Counted from the first letter of the stretch, positions 43,501 to 51,255 are shown. The stretch: 64,000 nucleotides of DNA from CAZKWG01 sp964615375 (GCA_964615375.1 CAZTOW010000014.1:1-64000), one strand, 5' to 3'. Numbers and translations: made by a program. Notes: generated by a model from the sequence alone, not told the origin.

Positions 43501-43860
43501 CTCGTCGCGGCCGAGCGCGGGCGCCTGCTCCTGGTCAGCGGTCGCTACGACGAGGCCCGCAGCGAGGGCGAGGCCCTGGTCGAGCGCGCCGGTCGCGCGG
43601 ACTTCGCCGAGCTCGTGCTCTTCGGGCGACTCCTGGTGGGCGCGGCGCTGGCGGTGCCCGATCGCGAGTTCGAGCCCCTGCTCCAGGAGACCCGCATGAG
43701 CCGCTGGGTCCACCTCTACCTGGGCGCCCTGCACCTCGAGGCCATCCGCCGGCAGCTCCGCCGCGAGAACCCCACCCCCGTGCTCCGCCAGCTCCGCGCG
43801 CGCGCGACCGACATCGGCCACACCCTCTACCGCTCGCTGGGCCGGGAGGAGGGTTGGTAG
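40543..43860 (+). CDS. PknK-like Ser/Thr kinase with ATPase-like and TPR regions
   Basis: A 1105-aa kinase. The kinase domain has G-loop L-G-R-G-G-D-G-D-V (19-27), K41, HRDLKPAN from H132 and DFG from D152, so it should be active. A STAND/AAA-like domain follows (~275-600), but its P-loop reads G-S-P-G-S-G-R-A without the lysine, while a Walker B-like W-N-L-D-E-A-D remains. The C-terminal ~450 residues are TPR-like helical repeats. The start is GTG 40543, 14 bp after the GMC gene. The order kinase-ATPase-TPR is that of bacterial PknK/AfsK-like large kinases. The target is unknown; it sits in the rpoH-led gene run. Confidence 0.85.
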   Translation: MRALEPGLSLRAYRLQRRLGRGGDGDVWLAVDTQGGEVALKARPREDGAQEQRLRREFERLRTLRIPSVIRVLDVGSDQGYVFFTMEVARGLPFDRYVGEPGPLAERVVRLCRAGAGVAHAVAGMHRLGLAHRDLKPANVMVGEDGRVTILDFGAMRFGAGQDESGNFAGTIAYMAPEQRVGLPHDVRVDRYALGVMLHEALSGIPASATQPGRARPSLVQLGPQVPLALAHLVDGLCALDPDERPSAEEAERVLEAVASGRTLPPAPWPEPLRYAGDASALLEGSAAVVGSPGSGRARMVQEARWHWYRRGYRSVAGACAPDRPYGALRAVLSALFIARAPEQRRRLAGDEAPLLQALWPELPVPVWEPLADPPRPDALAIALSRVLAREAPVAVVLWNLDEADPGTASVLGHLCGLLPKRVLLWGTSRRPVAGLPTRTPPAWSPERENEALQDLVPDDMTLPLGTGSTPLESACRGWRALASMRGVSGPCREPTPGLVRLSVLDAPFPYAVARALSPEVDALWEAGHLTAVRPEDYGVTLQGARGGEDTWLAFADQGTLRLSRARQVEPDLLHLEAARAWEALPAVEDRLLRGVVHRVRARAPDGGSFRRAIRQAMEQANPSEAERWVQLHDLWRPGPDDFFLVFARLRAALELRPSTVRRDALDHLGSLARTPEQHGLSALVQVIWQSRNGELKTAIEHGTQWAGWAAVTYPDLAADLLRQVALAQLERDAVEESLTECRKALVLSREAAWRVADHEADPPSAAGARTPPPGAGPPLPPVVPRPRSPRLSRLEVEIATTLSASLLYAGRTREGTRLCEEMAERCAGAGLARGQGAFLANLAAGQLFLGQRDQAAASLARCRQIQPLHGDPLVLAYASMYQARLAIEGGNRASGRQLLDEAMTIGQSLGSGRITAEIWPLVLEAAVQAADPAEAQRAISAYEAGGVQSTNDHWPAAMGRWLWLSGDLPGALHVVTSRRTGHSGELVAAERGRLLLVSGRYDEARSEGEALVERAGRADFAELVLFGRLLVGAALAVPDREFEPLLQETRMSRWVHLYLGALHLEAIRRQLRRENPTPVLRQLRARATDIGHTLYRSLGREEGW

Positions 43861-43945
43861 GGGCCTGAGGCCGCGTCAGGTGTGTTCGGCGGCGCGTTGA
43901 GATACACTCCTGTCCGCGCGCGCCGTCGCGAGGGTCCCGGAGTTC

Positions 43946-45289
43946 ATGGAAGCCCAGCCGACTACCTTCGGAAAATACCGCCTGATGGGGCGGATCGCGG
44001 TCGGCGGGATGGCGGAGCTCTACAAGGCGCGCCTGGACGGGCCCGGCGGCTTCCAGCGCACCTTCGCCATCAAGCGCATCCTGCCCCACCTCTCCAGCCA
44101 CCCCGACTTCGTGGCGATGCTGGTGGACGAGGCCAAGATCGCCGGCCTGCTGAGCCACGCCAACGTGGTGCAGATCCTCGATCTCGGCGCCGTGGACGGC
44201 ACCACCTACATCGCCATGGAGTACGTGGACGGCCCCGATCTCGGCCGCCTGCTCCAGGTCTGTCGCGAGCGGGGCAAGCCCCTGCCCGTGGGCCAGGCCG
44301 TCTTCATCGCCATGGAGGTGCTGAAGGGCCTGGAGTACGCCCACAACCGCCAGGTCCACAAGGACGGCCAGCCCGTCCCCCTCCAGATCGTCCACCGCGA
44401 CGTCACGCCCGGCAACGTGCTGCTGAGCATGCAGGGCCAGGTGAAGCTGACCGACTTCGGCATCGCCAAGGCCAGCGTCAAGGCGATGGAGACGCTGTCC
44501 GGGGTGGTGAAGGGGCGCTTCGACTACCTGAGCCCGGAGCAGGCCAGCGGCAAGCCCGTGGACGCCCGCAGCGACCTGTTCAGCATGGGCGTGCTCTTCT
44601 ACGAGATGCTGACGGGCCGCAACCCCTTCAGCCGGGCGCGCGAGACGGACACCATCGTCGCCATCCGCGAGGGCCGCTACGAGCCCCTGCGCGTGGTGCG
44701 CCCCGACCTGCCGGTGGACCTGGAGGTCATCCTGGCCCGCACGCTGGAGGTGGACCCGGCGCGCCGCTACCCCTCGGCCACGGAGATGAAGGACGCGCTG
44801 GGCCGCTACGCCCACCGGGCCGGGCTGCTCCAGACCAACCAGGCCCTGGCCGAGCTGCTGGCGCGCCTGCTGGCCCCGCCGCCCCCCGCGCCCGGAGAGG
44901 ACGCCGCCGGCTTCGGAGAGGCCGCCACGGTCATCCGCAAGCCGGGGGAGGAGGGCTCCAGCCAGCCCCCCACCTCGCCCTCGCCGGCGCCAGCCGCGCC
45001 CACGCCCGCCCCGGCCCAGGCCGCGCCCCCGGTCGTCGAGGAGCCTCCCCGCCGCTCCCCCCGGGTCGAGCCCGCCGAGGCCCCGCCCGCCGCCGCCGAG
45101 GCCGAGGCCCTCCTGCCCCCGCTGGCCCGACCCTGGCCGCTGCTGCTGGCGGTGTGCGCGATCTTGCTATCTCTTGTCGCGGGCTCGGTGGGCTTCTTCG
45201 CGGGCGTGCGATACGGTCGAGACGCCGCGACGACCCCGCTCTCGGAGCCGTCCGCGCCGACCAGCGCACACCCACCGAGCGAGCCCTGA
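43946..45289 (+). CDS. Transmembrane Ser/Thr protein kinase
   Basis: A 447-aa kinase with K43, H150-R-D152 and DFG all present. The catalytic loop reads H-R-D-V-T-P-G-N, with Thr in place of the usual lysine, a form I know from myxobacterial kinases. After the kinase domain comes a Pro/Ala-rich linker and one transmembrane helix near the C-terminus (L-L-L-A-V-C-A-I-L-L-S-L-V-A-G), leaving only ~35 residues outside. There is no extracellular sensor domain of note. An 85-bp gap before it contains a weak -10-like box. The next gene begins 5 bp after its stop. Confidence 0.87.
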   Translation: MEAQPTTFGKYRLMGRIAVGGMAELYKARLDGPGGFQRTFAIKRILPHLSSHPDFVAMLVDEAKIAGLLSHANVVQILDLGAVDGTTYIAMEYVDGPDLGRLLQVCRERGKPLPVGQAVFIAMEVLKGLEYAHNRQVHKDGQPVPLQIVHRDVTPGNVLLSMQGQVKLTDFGIAKASVKAMETLSGVVKGRFDYLSPEQASGKPVDARSDLFSMGVLFYEMLTGRNPFSRARETDTIVAIREGRYEPLRVVRPDLPVDLEVILARTLEVDPARRYPSATEMKDALGRYAHRAGLLQTNQALAELLARLLAPPPPAPGEDAAGFGEAATVIRKPGEEGSSQPPTSPSPAPAAPTPAPAQAAPPVVEEPPRRSPRVEPAEAPPAAAEAEALLPPLARPWPLLLAVCAILLSLVAGSVGFFAGVRYGRDAATTPLSEPSAPTSAHPPSEP

Positions 45290-45294
45290 ACGAC

Positions 45295-46209
45295 GTGGAC
45301 CCTACGCCAGAGAAGCCCCGGACGACCCTCGGCGTGCTGCGCGCCGCCCTCGAGGCCCTGAGGCCGAAGCAATGGACGAAGAACGGGCTGCTCTTCGTGG
45401 CCATCTTCTTCTCCATGCACTTCACGGAGTGGGAGCCCTGGGTCAAGGCCATCGAGGCCTTCTGGGCCTTCTGCTTCATGTCCAGCAGCGGCTACCTGTT
45501 CAACGACATCCGCGACCGTGAGGCCGACCGCCTGCACCCGAGCAAGCGCAAGCGCCCCATCGCCGCCGGTCGCCTCCCGGTCACGCTGGCCTGGGCCGAG
45601 ATGGGCGCCGCGCTGGCCATCGGCTGCGCGCTGGCCTGGTCGGTCTCCCCGGCCTTCCTCGCGGTCACGCTGCTCTACCTGGGCACCACGCTCTCATACT
45701 CGCTCTACTTCAAGAACCACGTCATCCTGGACGTGATGTTCATCTCCGCCGGCTTCCTCTGGCGGGCGGCGGCGGGCGCGGTGGCCATCGACGTCTCCAT
45801 CAGCCCCTGGCTGCTGACGTGCACGGCCTTCTTCTCGCTCTTCCTCGGCTTCAACAAGCGCCGGGGCGAGCTCATGCTGCTGGCCTCCGACGCGGGCGGG
45901 CACCGCAAGAACCTCGCCGAGTACAGCGAGGCCCTGGTCATCGAGTTCCAGGCCATCACCACCAGCGGCGCCATCGTCAGCTACGCGCTCTACACCGTGC
46001 TGGCCAGCCCCACGCCCTGGCTGCTGGTGACCCTGCCTTACGTGCTCTACGGGATCTTCCGCTACATCTACCTGGTGAGCGTGCGCGCGGAGTCCGGCGC
46101 GCCCGACGAGATCCTGCTGAAGGACCGCGGGATCCTGCTCACCTGCGTGCTGTACGCGATCACCGCCGTCATCGTGCTGCTGGTCGCGCCGAGGGCCGCC
46201 GGCCATTGA
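45295..46209 (+). CDS. UbiA-type decaprenyl-phosphate phosphoribosyltransferase-like protein
   Basis: A 304-aa integral membrane prenyltransferase with about eight helices. The motifs R-P-K-Q-W-T-K-N, N-D-I-x-D-x-E-A-D and H-P-S-K-R-K-R-P-I are those of decaprenyl-phosphate phosphoribosyltransferase (DPPR synthase, UbiA superfamily), which moves phosphoribose from PRPP to a polyprenyl phosphate for arabinose-type polymer precursors. Other UbiA proteins, for example for quinones, are less likely given these motifs. The start is GTG 45295; no DprE1/DprE2-like genes are nearby. Its stop codon lies inside an 18-bp palindrome. Confidence 0.85.
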   Translation: MDPTPEKPRTTLGVLRAALEALRPKQWTKNGLLFVAIFFSMHFTEWEPWVKAIEAFWAFCFMSSSGYLFNDIRDREADRLHPSKRKRPIAAGRLPVTLAWAEMGAALAIGCALAWSVSPAFLAVTLLYLGTTLSYSLYFKNHVILDVMFISAGFLWRAAAGAVAIDVSISPWLLTCTAFFSLFLGFNKRRGELMLLASDAGGHRKNLAEYSEALVIEFQAITTSGAIVSYALYTVLASPTPWLLVTLPYVLYGIFRYIYLVSVRAESGAPDEILLKDRGILLTCVLYAITAVIVLLVAPRAAGH

Positions 46210-46224
46210 TTGAACGTTCAATCA
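46207..46224. promoter_or_regulatory. Perfect 18-bp palindrome between convergent genes
   Basis: TGATTGAACGTTCAATCA is a perfect dyad with no spacer, overlapping the UbiA stop codon and ending 7 bp before the end of the facing gene. It resembles TetR-family operators such as those of BetI-like regulators (recalled, not checked). It is A/T-rich compared with its surroundings. No gene starts here, so its role is unclear; roadblock termination or a distant regulatory contact are possible. Confidence 0.55.
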
Positions 46225-46230
46225 GGCCGC

Positions 46231-47151
46231 TCACTCCGCGGCGGCGAGCCCGCTGAGCGCCGGGTTGGAGGCGGATCCCAGGCGCGCCTCCTCCTCCCCC
46301 GGATCGAGGTCCACGAGCTGCACGACGGGCGGCGCGCGGAGCAGGGCGGCGGCGGTGGTGCCCTCCAGGCGGAGCTCCAGGCCCTGCCCGAGCCAGTCGG
46401 GCTCAGAGAAGGCGGCGGTCCAGGCTCCCCCCTCGATGGCGCGCGCGCTCGCCGGGAGCGGCAGGCGGATGACCTGGCTGCTGGTGAGGATCTCCAGGCG
46501 ATCCTCGCCGGGAACGTGGCGGTCGTCGCGGATGCGCACCGCCAGCACCACCCCCTCGGGGGTCTCGCGCGCGGCGAGCCCGAAGGAGGCGTCGCGCGGG
46601 CCGGACCAGGAGGGCATCCCCGCCAGCACCTGGCTCGAGCGCTCCACCGGGCGCGCCGCCGCCCCCTCCCACTCCGAGAGATCCCCGTCCACGGCGGCCT
46701 CTCCCGGCAGGATGTCCAGGGGGATCACCTCCTTGAGGCGGGTGTCCAGGGTGCGAAGATCGCGCGAGGAGAGGCGGGCGGTGTTGATCCAGCGCACCCG
46801 CTCCAGGCGGCGCACGCCCTTGAGCACGGGCAGCCAGCGGGCCTCGTCCCCGCGGGGTCGGAGCAGCTCCAGGCGGTCCTCGCGGCGCCGCAGGTGGAAG
46901 CCCGCGCCGGGGCCGTCGTGGTGGGTGCTCTCGTCGGGGGCCAGCGTGGCGCTGGGGAGCTCGGGGGCGATCTCGTAGCGGCCGAGGGCGGCGCGCACCT
47001 GCGGCCCCGGGCGCTCGCGATGGATCTCGACGTAGACCGTGGCCGTGACCCCGCTCTCCAGGGTGACCAGGGCCACCGCCCCGTCCGGCAGGCTCGCGCG
47101 CAGCTCCCCGCGCTCGCAGGCCAGGAGCCCCAGCAGGAGGGCGCCGCTCAC
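46231..47151 (-). CDS. Lipoprotein with CBM9-like domain
   Basis: A 306-aa lipoprotein with a very short signal (L-L-G-L-L-A-C12). Its second half contains V-D-G-D-L-S-E-W, the typical opening of CBM9-type carbohydrate-binding domains, then beta-rich sequence. The start is GTG 47151, overlapping the TGA of the upstream peroxiredoxin-like gene (GTGA). It is the last gene of a four-gene minus-strand operon that starts with two cyclic-nucleotide-binding proteins. The short n-region makes the lipid attachment moderately certain. Confidence 0.72.
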   Translation of the reverse strand: MSGALLLGLLACERGELRASLPDGAVALVTLESGVTATVYVEIHRERPGPQVRAALGRYEIAPELPSATLAPDESTHHDGPGAGFHLRRREDRLELLRPRGDEARWLPVLKGVRRLERVRWINTARLSSRDLRTLDTRLKEVIPLDILPGEAAVDGDLSEWEGAAARPVERSSQVLAGMPSWSGPRDASFGLAARETPEGVVLAVRIRDDRHVPGEDRLEILTSSQVIRLPLPASARAIEGGAWTAAFSEPDWLGQGLELRLEGTTAAALLRAPPVVQLVDLDPGEEEARLGSASNPALSGLAAAE

Positions 47152-47696
47152 GGGAGGCGCCCCACGGCCTCGAGCAGCCCCCCGAGATCGGGGCCCTCCA
47201 GGATCGAGCGCGCGTACTGGCTCCAGACCACCCGCCCGTCGGCCCCCGTCAGCAGGGCGGCGGCGCGGTCGGTCCGCGGGAGGCCGAGGTGCCCGCGCCC
47301 GAGCGAGAACGCCCCGAGGCCGCGCTTCACCAGCGCCGGCCCCAGCGCGCCCAGCGTGGCGCGAAGGCCCTCGTCCGGGAGGACGCCGAAGGCCCGCGCG
47401 GTCTCTCCCTCGGGGTCGAGCACGAGCGGGTAGAGCAGGTGATGGCGCGGGACGAAGTCGAGGGCCTCGCGGGGCTCGGCGCGCGAGAAGGCCACCACCC
47501 GCACCCCCGCGCGGTCCAGCGCGGGCCAGGCCGCCTGCAGCTCCTGGAGGGCCAGGCGCCCCAGCGGGCTCGAGAGCGGGCGCACGAAGACCAGGGCCGC
47601 GGGTCCTCGCCCCGGCAGGGTCACGGGCAGGCCGAAGACCGGCTGAGCCTGCAGCTCCGGGCAGCGATCACCTGGCGCGAGGGGGACCGAGGACAC
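47148..47696 (-). CDS. Peroxiredoxin-fold protein lacking peroxidatic cysteine
   Basis: A 182-aa AhpC/TSA-like thioredoxin-fold protein. The fold is recognisable from the early V-F-V-R-P strand and the late Y-P-L-V-L-D-P-E-G-E-T-A-R-A-F-G-V motif. Where a peroxiredoxin has its F-T-P-x-C-T motif this one has S-S-P-L-G, so it cannot work as a normal peroxidase. GTG 47696 has GGAGG 7 nt upstream; an in-frame start upstream lies inside the previous gene. Its 3' end overlaps the lipoprotein gene. A binding or sensor role is inferred. Confidence 0.75.
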   Translation of the reverse strand: MSSVPLAPGDRCPELQAQPVFGLPVTLPGRGPAALVFVRPLSSPLGRLALQELQAAWPALDRAGVRVVAFSRAEPREALDFVPRHHLLYPLVLDPEGETARAFGVLPDEGLRATLGALGPALVKRGLGAFSLGRGHLGLPRTDRAAALLTGADGRVVWSQYARSILEGPDLGGLLEAVGRLP

Positions 47697-47742
47697 GGGG
47701 GGGCCTCCGACCCCACACTTTGCCCCGGCGCGAGGCGCCCCG

Positions 47743-48276
47743 CTACTTTTTGCGCGCCTCGGGCGCCCGCGTGCCGGAGAGCAGCCCGGAGAGCTCGGAC
47801 AGGAAGCCGCGGCTCGGCTTCGCCGCCTGCGGGTTCGCCGCCACATAGGCCGCGATCGCCTGATTGGCCCCCCGGAGCTGGTCGGAGAGCGACATGATGA
47901 TGGCCCGCCGGAAAGCCGAGCCGGTCACGCCGCGATCCTCCATCAGGCGCAGGACCCCCTCCGCCCCGAAGCTCAGGGCCAGGCCGGGCCCGCGGGCGAC
48001 GAAGCTGACGCGGAGCGGCTGCCCGGCGATCAGGTCCAGGTGCCCGACCAGGGCCCCCGGTCCCAGGACGTCGCCGTTCGCCCCCTCCGCGGCCAGCTCT
48101 CCCGTGTAGAGCACCAGGATGGCGTCGGGGTTCGTCCCCCGGGTCAGCACGCTCTCCCCCGCGCGGAAGGCGCGCTCGTCCGCGAACATCGACAGGGCGT
48201 GCAGGGTCTGGACCGGCAGGCCCTTGAAGTAGGGGGAGCGCTCCAGCGCGCGGATGGGATCCATGCGAGCGCTCAT
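47743..48276 (-). CDS. Cyclic-nucleotide-binding-domain protein
   Basis: A 177-aa cytoplasmic protein with an N-terminal CNB fold (about 1-125) whose phosphate-binding segment reads G-P-G-A-L-V-G-H-L-D-L-I-A-G-Q-P-L-R-V. The usual G-E-L-A-L is changed (G-A-L-V-G), so ligand binding may be weak. The helical tail has no DNA-binding motif I can see. It shares 4 bp (ATGA) with the upstream CNB gene, to which it is clearly related; the two may form a heteromer. It is followed 46 bp later by the peroxiredoxin-like gene. Confidence 0.8.
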   Translation of the reverse strand: MSARMDPIRALERSPYFKGLPVQTLHALSMFADERAFRAGESVLTRGTNPDAILVLYTGELAAEGANGDVLGPGALVGHLDLIAGQPLRVSFVARGPGLALSFGAEGVLRLMEDRGVTGSAFRRAIIMSLSDQLRGANQAIAAYVAANPQAAKPSRGFLSELSGLLSGTRAPEARKK

Positions 48277-48794
48277 CCGCCGACCAGCCCTTTCAGGCGA
48301 GAGAAGAAGCCCCCGGAGGGAGCCTCCTCCTTCTCCAGCATCCGGGTCACGAGCTCGCGGCTGGCCAGGATGCGCCGCGTGAGCGTGTCCAGCACCAGCT
48401 CCTCCACGGCGCGCGGGAGCCCGTTGCCCACCCGCGCCAGCGCCTCCAGGTCGCCGTTGGAGAGCCGGATGGCCTCGCTCTCCACCGCGGCGACGACGTC
48501 CGCCGAGCGGCTCACGGCCCGCCGGAAGAGGGCGGCCTCCCCGAGCAGCTCGCCCGGCCCGACCTCCGCCAGCGCCACGCGCGCGGCGCCCTGCCCCACG
48601 GACACCGTGAAGCGACCGGAGGTGACGACCAGCATGTCGCTGCCCTCCTCCCCCTCGCGCATCACGACCTGTCCAGGCGTGAAAGTCTCCCAGCGACCGG
48701 TCTCCGCGACCAGCACCAGATCCGGCTCGGGCATCCCGGCGAAGAGGTTCAGGGCCACGAGGCGCTGGAATCGGACGCGAGACAGACCGCTCAT
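48273..48794 (-). CDS. Cyclic-nucleotide-binding-domain protein
   Basis: A 173-aa CNB-fold protein with a better conserved phosphate-binding cassette than its downstream neighbour: G-E-L-L-G-E-A-A-L-F-R-R-A-V-S-R-S-A, including Glu and Arg. There is no helix-turn-helix, so it is not a CRP-type regulator. The open frame continues upstream antisense to the transporter gene, but ATG 48794 is the natural start at the head of the fold. First gene of the minus-strand operon; 84 bp separate it from the divergent peptide transporter. Confidence 0.82.
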   Translation of the reverse strand: MSGLSRVRFQRLVALNLFAGMPEPDLVLVAETGRWETFTPGQVVMREGEEGSDMLVVTSGRFTVSVGQGAARVALAEVGPGELLGEAALFRRAVSRSADVVAAVESEAIRLSNGDLEALARVGNGLPRAVEELVLDTLTRRILASRELVTRMLEKEEAPSGGFFSRLKGLVGG

Positions 48795-48878
48795 GCAGTG
48801 CTGTTGTACCCTATGCGACGCGCCCGAGGAAGCCCCCGCCACCCGCGCGAGGGTTATGGGCACCGCCGAGGGAGAGGG

Positions 48879-50219
48879 ATGGCCTTTCGCACCGCACCGC
48901 TGGCGACCACGAAGATGCCGCCGGGCATCCCCTTCATCGTGGGGAACGAGGCCGCCGAGCGCTACAGCTTCTACGGCATGAAGTCCATCCTGGTGGTCTT
49001 CATGACGCAGTACCTGGCGGACGCGGCCGGCAACGCCGATCGCATGTCGAAGCCGGAGGCCACGGAGTGGGCCCACCTCTTCATGTCGGCCACCTACTTC
49101 TTCCCCCTCGTCGGAGCCTTCATCTCCGACGGGCTGTGGGGGAAGTACGCCACGATCATGCGCATCTCCCTGCTCTACTGCGTGGGGCACGCGGCCCTGG
49201 CGCTGGACCACACGCGGGCCGGGCTGCTGGTCGGGCTCACGCTCATCGCCTTGGGCGCGGGCGGCATCAAGCCCTGCGTGTCCGCGCACGTCGGCGACCA
49301 GTTCGGCGAGCGCAACCAGCACCTGATGGAGCGCGTCTTCGGCTGGTTCTACGTCTCGATCAACGTGGGCGCCGCGCTGGCCTACCTGATCACGCCCCGC
49401 GTGCTGGAGGACCACGGCCCCGCGTGGGCCTTCGGGATCCCGGGCGCGCTGATGGGGCTGGCCACGCTGATCTTCTGGCTCGGGCGCCACCGCTACGCCC
49501 ACATCCCGCCCGCGGGCCGCCGCTTCGTCCAGGAGAGCTTCCAGCCCGAGGGCCTCAAGGCCATCGCCAGGCTGCTGCCGCTCTACGCCTTCGTGGCCGT
49601 CTTCTGGTCGCTCTACGACCAGACGGGCTCCACCTGGGTGCTCCAGGCCGAGCACATGAACCGGGACTTCCTGGGCGTGACCTGGCTGCCGGCCCAGATC
49701 GGCGCGGTCAACCCCATCCTCATCCTGCTCTTCGTCCCGCTGTTCTCCTACGGCGTCTACCCGCTGGCGGGCCGCCTCTCCCGGGTCACGCCGCTGCGCA
49801 AGATCGGCGTGGGGCTCTTCCTGACGGTGCCGAGCTTCCTCATCGCCGCATGGGTGGAGCAGCAGATCCAGGCCGGCGGGCACCCCAGCATCGGCTGGCA
49901 GCTCCTGGCCTACGTCACCATCACCGCCGCCGAGATCCTGGTCAGCGTGACCTGCCTGGAGTTCGCCTACACCCAGGCCCCGGTCAGCATGAAGTCCCTG
50001 GTGATGGGCCTGTACTGGTGCAGCGTGGCGGCCGGGAACCTGTTCACCGCGCTGGTGAACCACTTCATCCAGCTCCCCGACGGCAGCACCAGGCTGGCCG
50101 GAGCGGATTATTATCTGTTCTTCAGCGCCATCATGGCCGGGGCGTCCGTCCTCTTTGTGCCGATGGCGATCCGCTTCAAGGAGCGGACCTACATCCACGC
50201 GACCACCGCGGCAGAGTGA
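48879..50219 (+). CDS. Proton-dependent oligopeptide transporter (POT/PTR family)
   Basis: A 446-aa inner-membrane proton/peptide symporter of the major facilitator superfamily with about 12 helices. The proton-coupling motif E-x-x-E-R (N-E-A-A-E-R-Y-S-F-Y-G) is near residue 24, and the PTR signature G-A-G-G-I-K-P-C-V-S follows. It takes up di- or tripeptides. ATG 48879 follows GAGGGAGAGGG; the in-frame start at 48798 would add a basic lead. The next gene starts 11 bp later and may be co-transcribed. Confidence 0.9.
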   Translation: MAFRTAPLATTKMPPGIPFIVGNEAAERYSFYGMKSILVVFMTQYLADAAGNADRMSKPEATEWAHLFMSATYFFPLVGAFISDGLWGKYATIMRISLLYCVGHAALALDHTRAGLLVGLTLIALGAGGIKPCVSAHVGDQFGERNQHLMERVFGWFYVSINVGAALAYLITPRVLEDHGPAWAFGIPGALMGLATLIFWLGRHRYAHIPPAGRRFVQESFQPEGLKAIARLLPLYAFVAVFWSLYDQTGSTWVLQAEHMNRDFLGVTWLPAQIGAVNPILILLFVPLFSYGVYPLAGRLSRVTPLRKIGVGLFLTVPSFLIAAWVEQQIQAGGHPSIGWQLLAYVTITAAEILVSVTCLEFAYTQAPVSMKSLVMGLYWCSVAAGNLFTALVNHFIQLPDGSTRLAGADYYLFFSAIMAGASVLFVPMAIRFKERTYIHATTAAE

Positions 50220-50230
50220 CGGAGGATCCT

Positions 50231-50719
50231 GTGCAGAACGCGATCACGCGCTATGAGGAGCTGCTGGAGCTTCTGGCCAGGGATGGTGTGCTCCATCAGG
50301 CGGACCCGGGCGAGCGGGCCGTGACCATCCCCACGGGGCGCGGCGAGCTGCGCGGCGTGCTCGTCATCCGCTGGCAGAGCGAGCAGAACGTGGTGCAGCT
50401 CGTCCAGTCGCTGCCGCTGAAGGTCCCGGACGACCGGCTCCCGGCCTTCGAGTCGTCCCTGGCGCGCCTGAACCACGCCCTGCTGCTGCCCGGCTTCGGG
50501 TACAACCATGACGCGGGCACGCCCTATTACCGGCTCGCCCTGCCCATCTTCCCGGACCGCCCGCTGCGCGCCGAGGACGTGCGCGCCGCCTTCCGCACCG
50601 CCGTCAAGACCGCCGCGGACTTCCTGCCCGCCCTGCGCCGCGTGGTGACCGAGGGCGCCAGCCCTGAGACCATCGTGGCCGACGCCCGCGTGGACCTCGC
50701 CCTGGGCGAGGGAGCCTGA
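50231..50719 (+). CDS. YbjN-like protein
   Basis: A 162-aa small cytoplasmic protein with alternating helices and strands (V-L-V-I-R-W, the L-N-H-A-L-L-L-P-G-F-G segment) resembling the YbjN/type III secretion chaperone-like fold. GTG 50231 has a strong GGAGG 5 nt upstream. It lies between the peptide transporter and a small membrane protein, all within 12 bp of each other, so one operon is likely. Assignment to the family is by appearance; the function of YbjN-like proteins is not clear. Confidence 0.72.
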   Translation: MQNAITRYEELLELLARDGVLHQADPGERAVTIPTGRGELRGVLVIRWQSEQNVVQLVQSLPLKVPDDRLPAFESSLARLNHALLLPGFGYNHDAGTPYYRLALPIFPDRPLRAEDVRAAFRTAVKTAADFLPALRRVVTEGASPETIVADARVDLALGEGA

Positions 50720-50721
50720 GC

Positions 50722-51249
50722 ATGCCCGAGGAGGTCTCACCGAACGCGGAGCGCAACCGCAAGCTGGTGCGCGGCTGCCTCGCGGTGGTCCTCGGCGTCT
50801 GGGCGCTGATCCTGCTGGTCGGGGTGGTGGCGGCCGTCCTCTTCTGGCAGTGGAGCCGCACGCCGGAGGGGCGGGAGATCGTGGACCGCGCATCCAAGGG
50901 CGTGGACGTCCTGCAGCAGAGCATGAGCGGCCCTGGCGCCGAGGCGCTGAGGGCGACGGGCTGCGAGACGGCCATGATCCTGGACGGCAGCGCCATGGTC
51001 GATGTCATCGCCCCGGACAAGGCCATGCCCGAAGGCGAGGGCATCACCGCGATCATCTGTCAGACCGGGATGCTCGCCACCCCCGTGCCCTGCGAGACCC
51101 TCGCCCGGACCTGGGTGGACTTCAACGGCGGCCTCGCCCCCTGGCCCTTCATGGTCCAGAGCCAGCGCTCGGGCGGCGGCCAGGTCTGCCAGCAGTCCTA
51201 CGAGCCCGACGGGAGCCTGTCCCTGCGTCAGCCGGGCCAGGCTCCCTGA
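50722..51249 (+). CDS. Single-pass membrane protein, hypothetical
   Basis: A 175-aa protein with one transmembrane helix near residue 20-42 (G-C-L-A-V-V-L-G-V-W-A-L-I-L-L-V-G-V-V-A-A-V-L-F) and a ~130-residue exported domain that holds four cysteines, possibly two disulfides. ATG 50722 follows GAGCCTGAGC with a 2-bp gap from the YbjN-like gene, indicating coupling. I do not recognise a family. It ends 6 bp before the convergent mscS-like gene. Confidence 0.72.
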   Translation: MPEEVSPNAERNRKLVRGCLAVVLGVWALILLVGVVAAVLFWQWSRTPEGREIVDRASKGVDVLQQSMSGPGAEALRATGCETAMILDGSAMVDVIAPDKAMPEGEGITAIICQTGMLATPVPCETLARTWVDFNGGLAPWPFMVQSQRSGGGQVCQQSYEPDGSLSLRQPGQAP

Positions 51250-51255
51250 GCGCGC

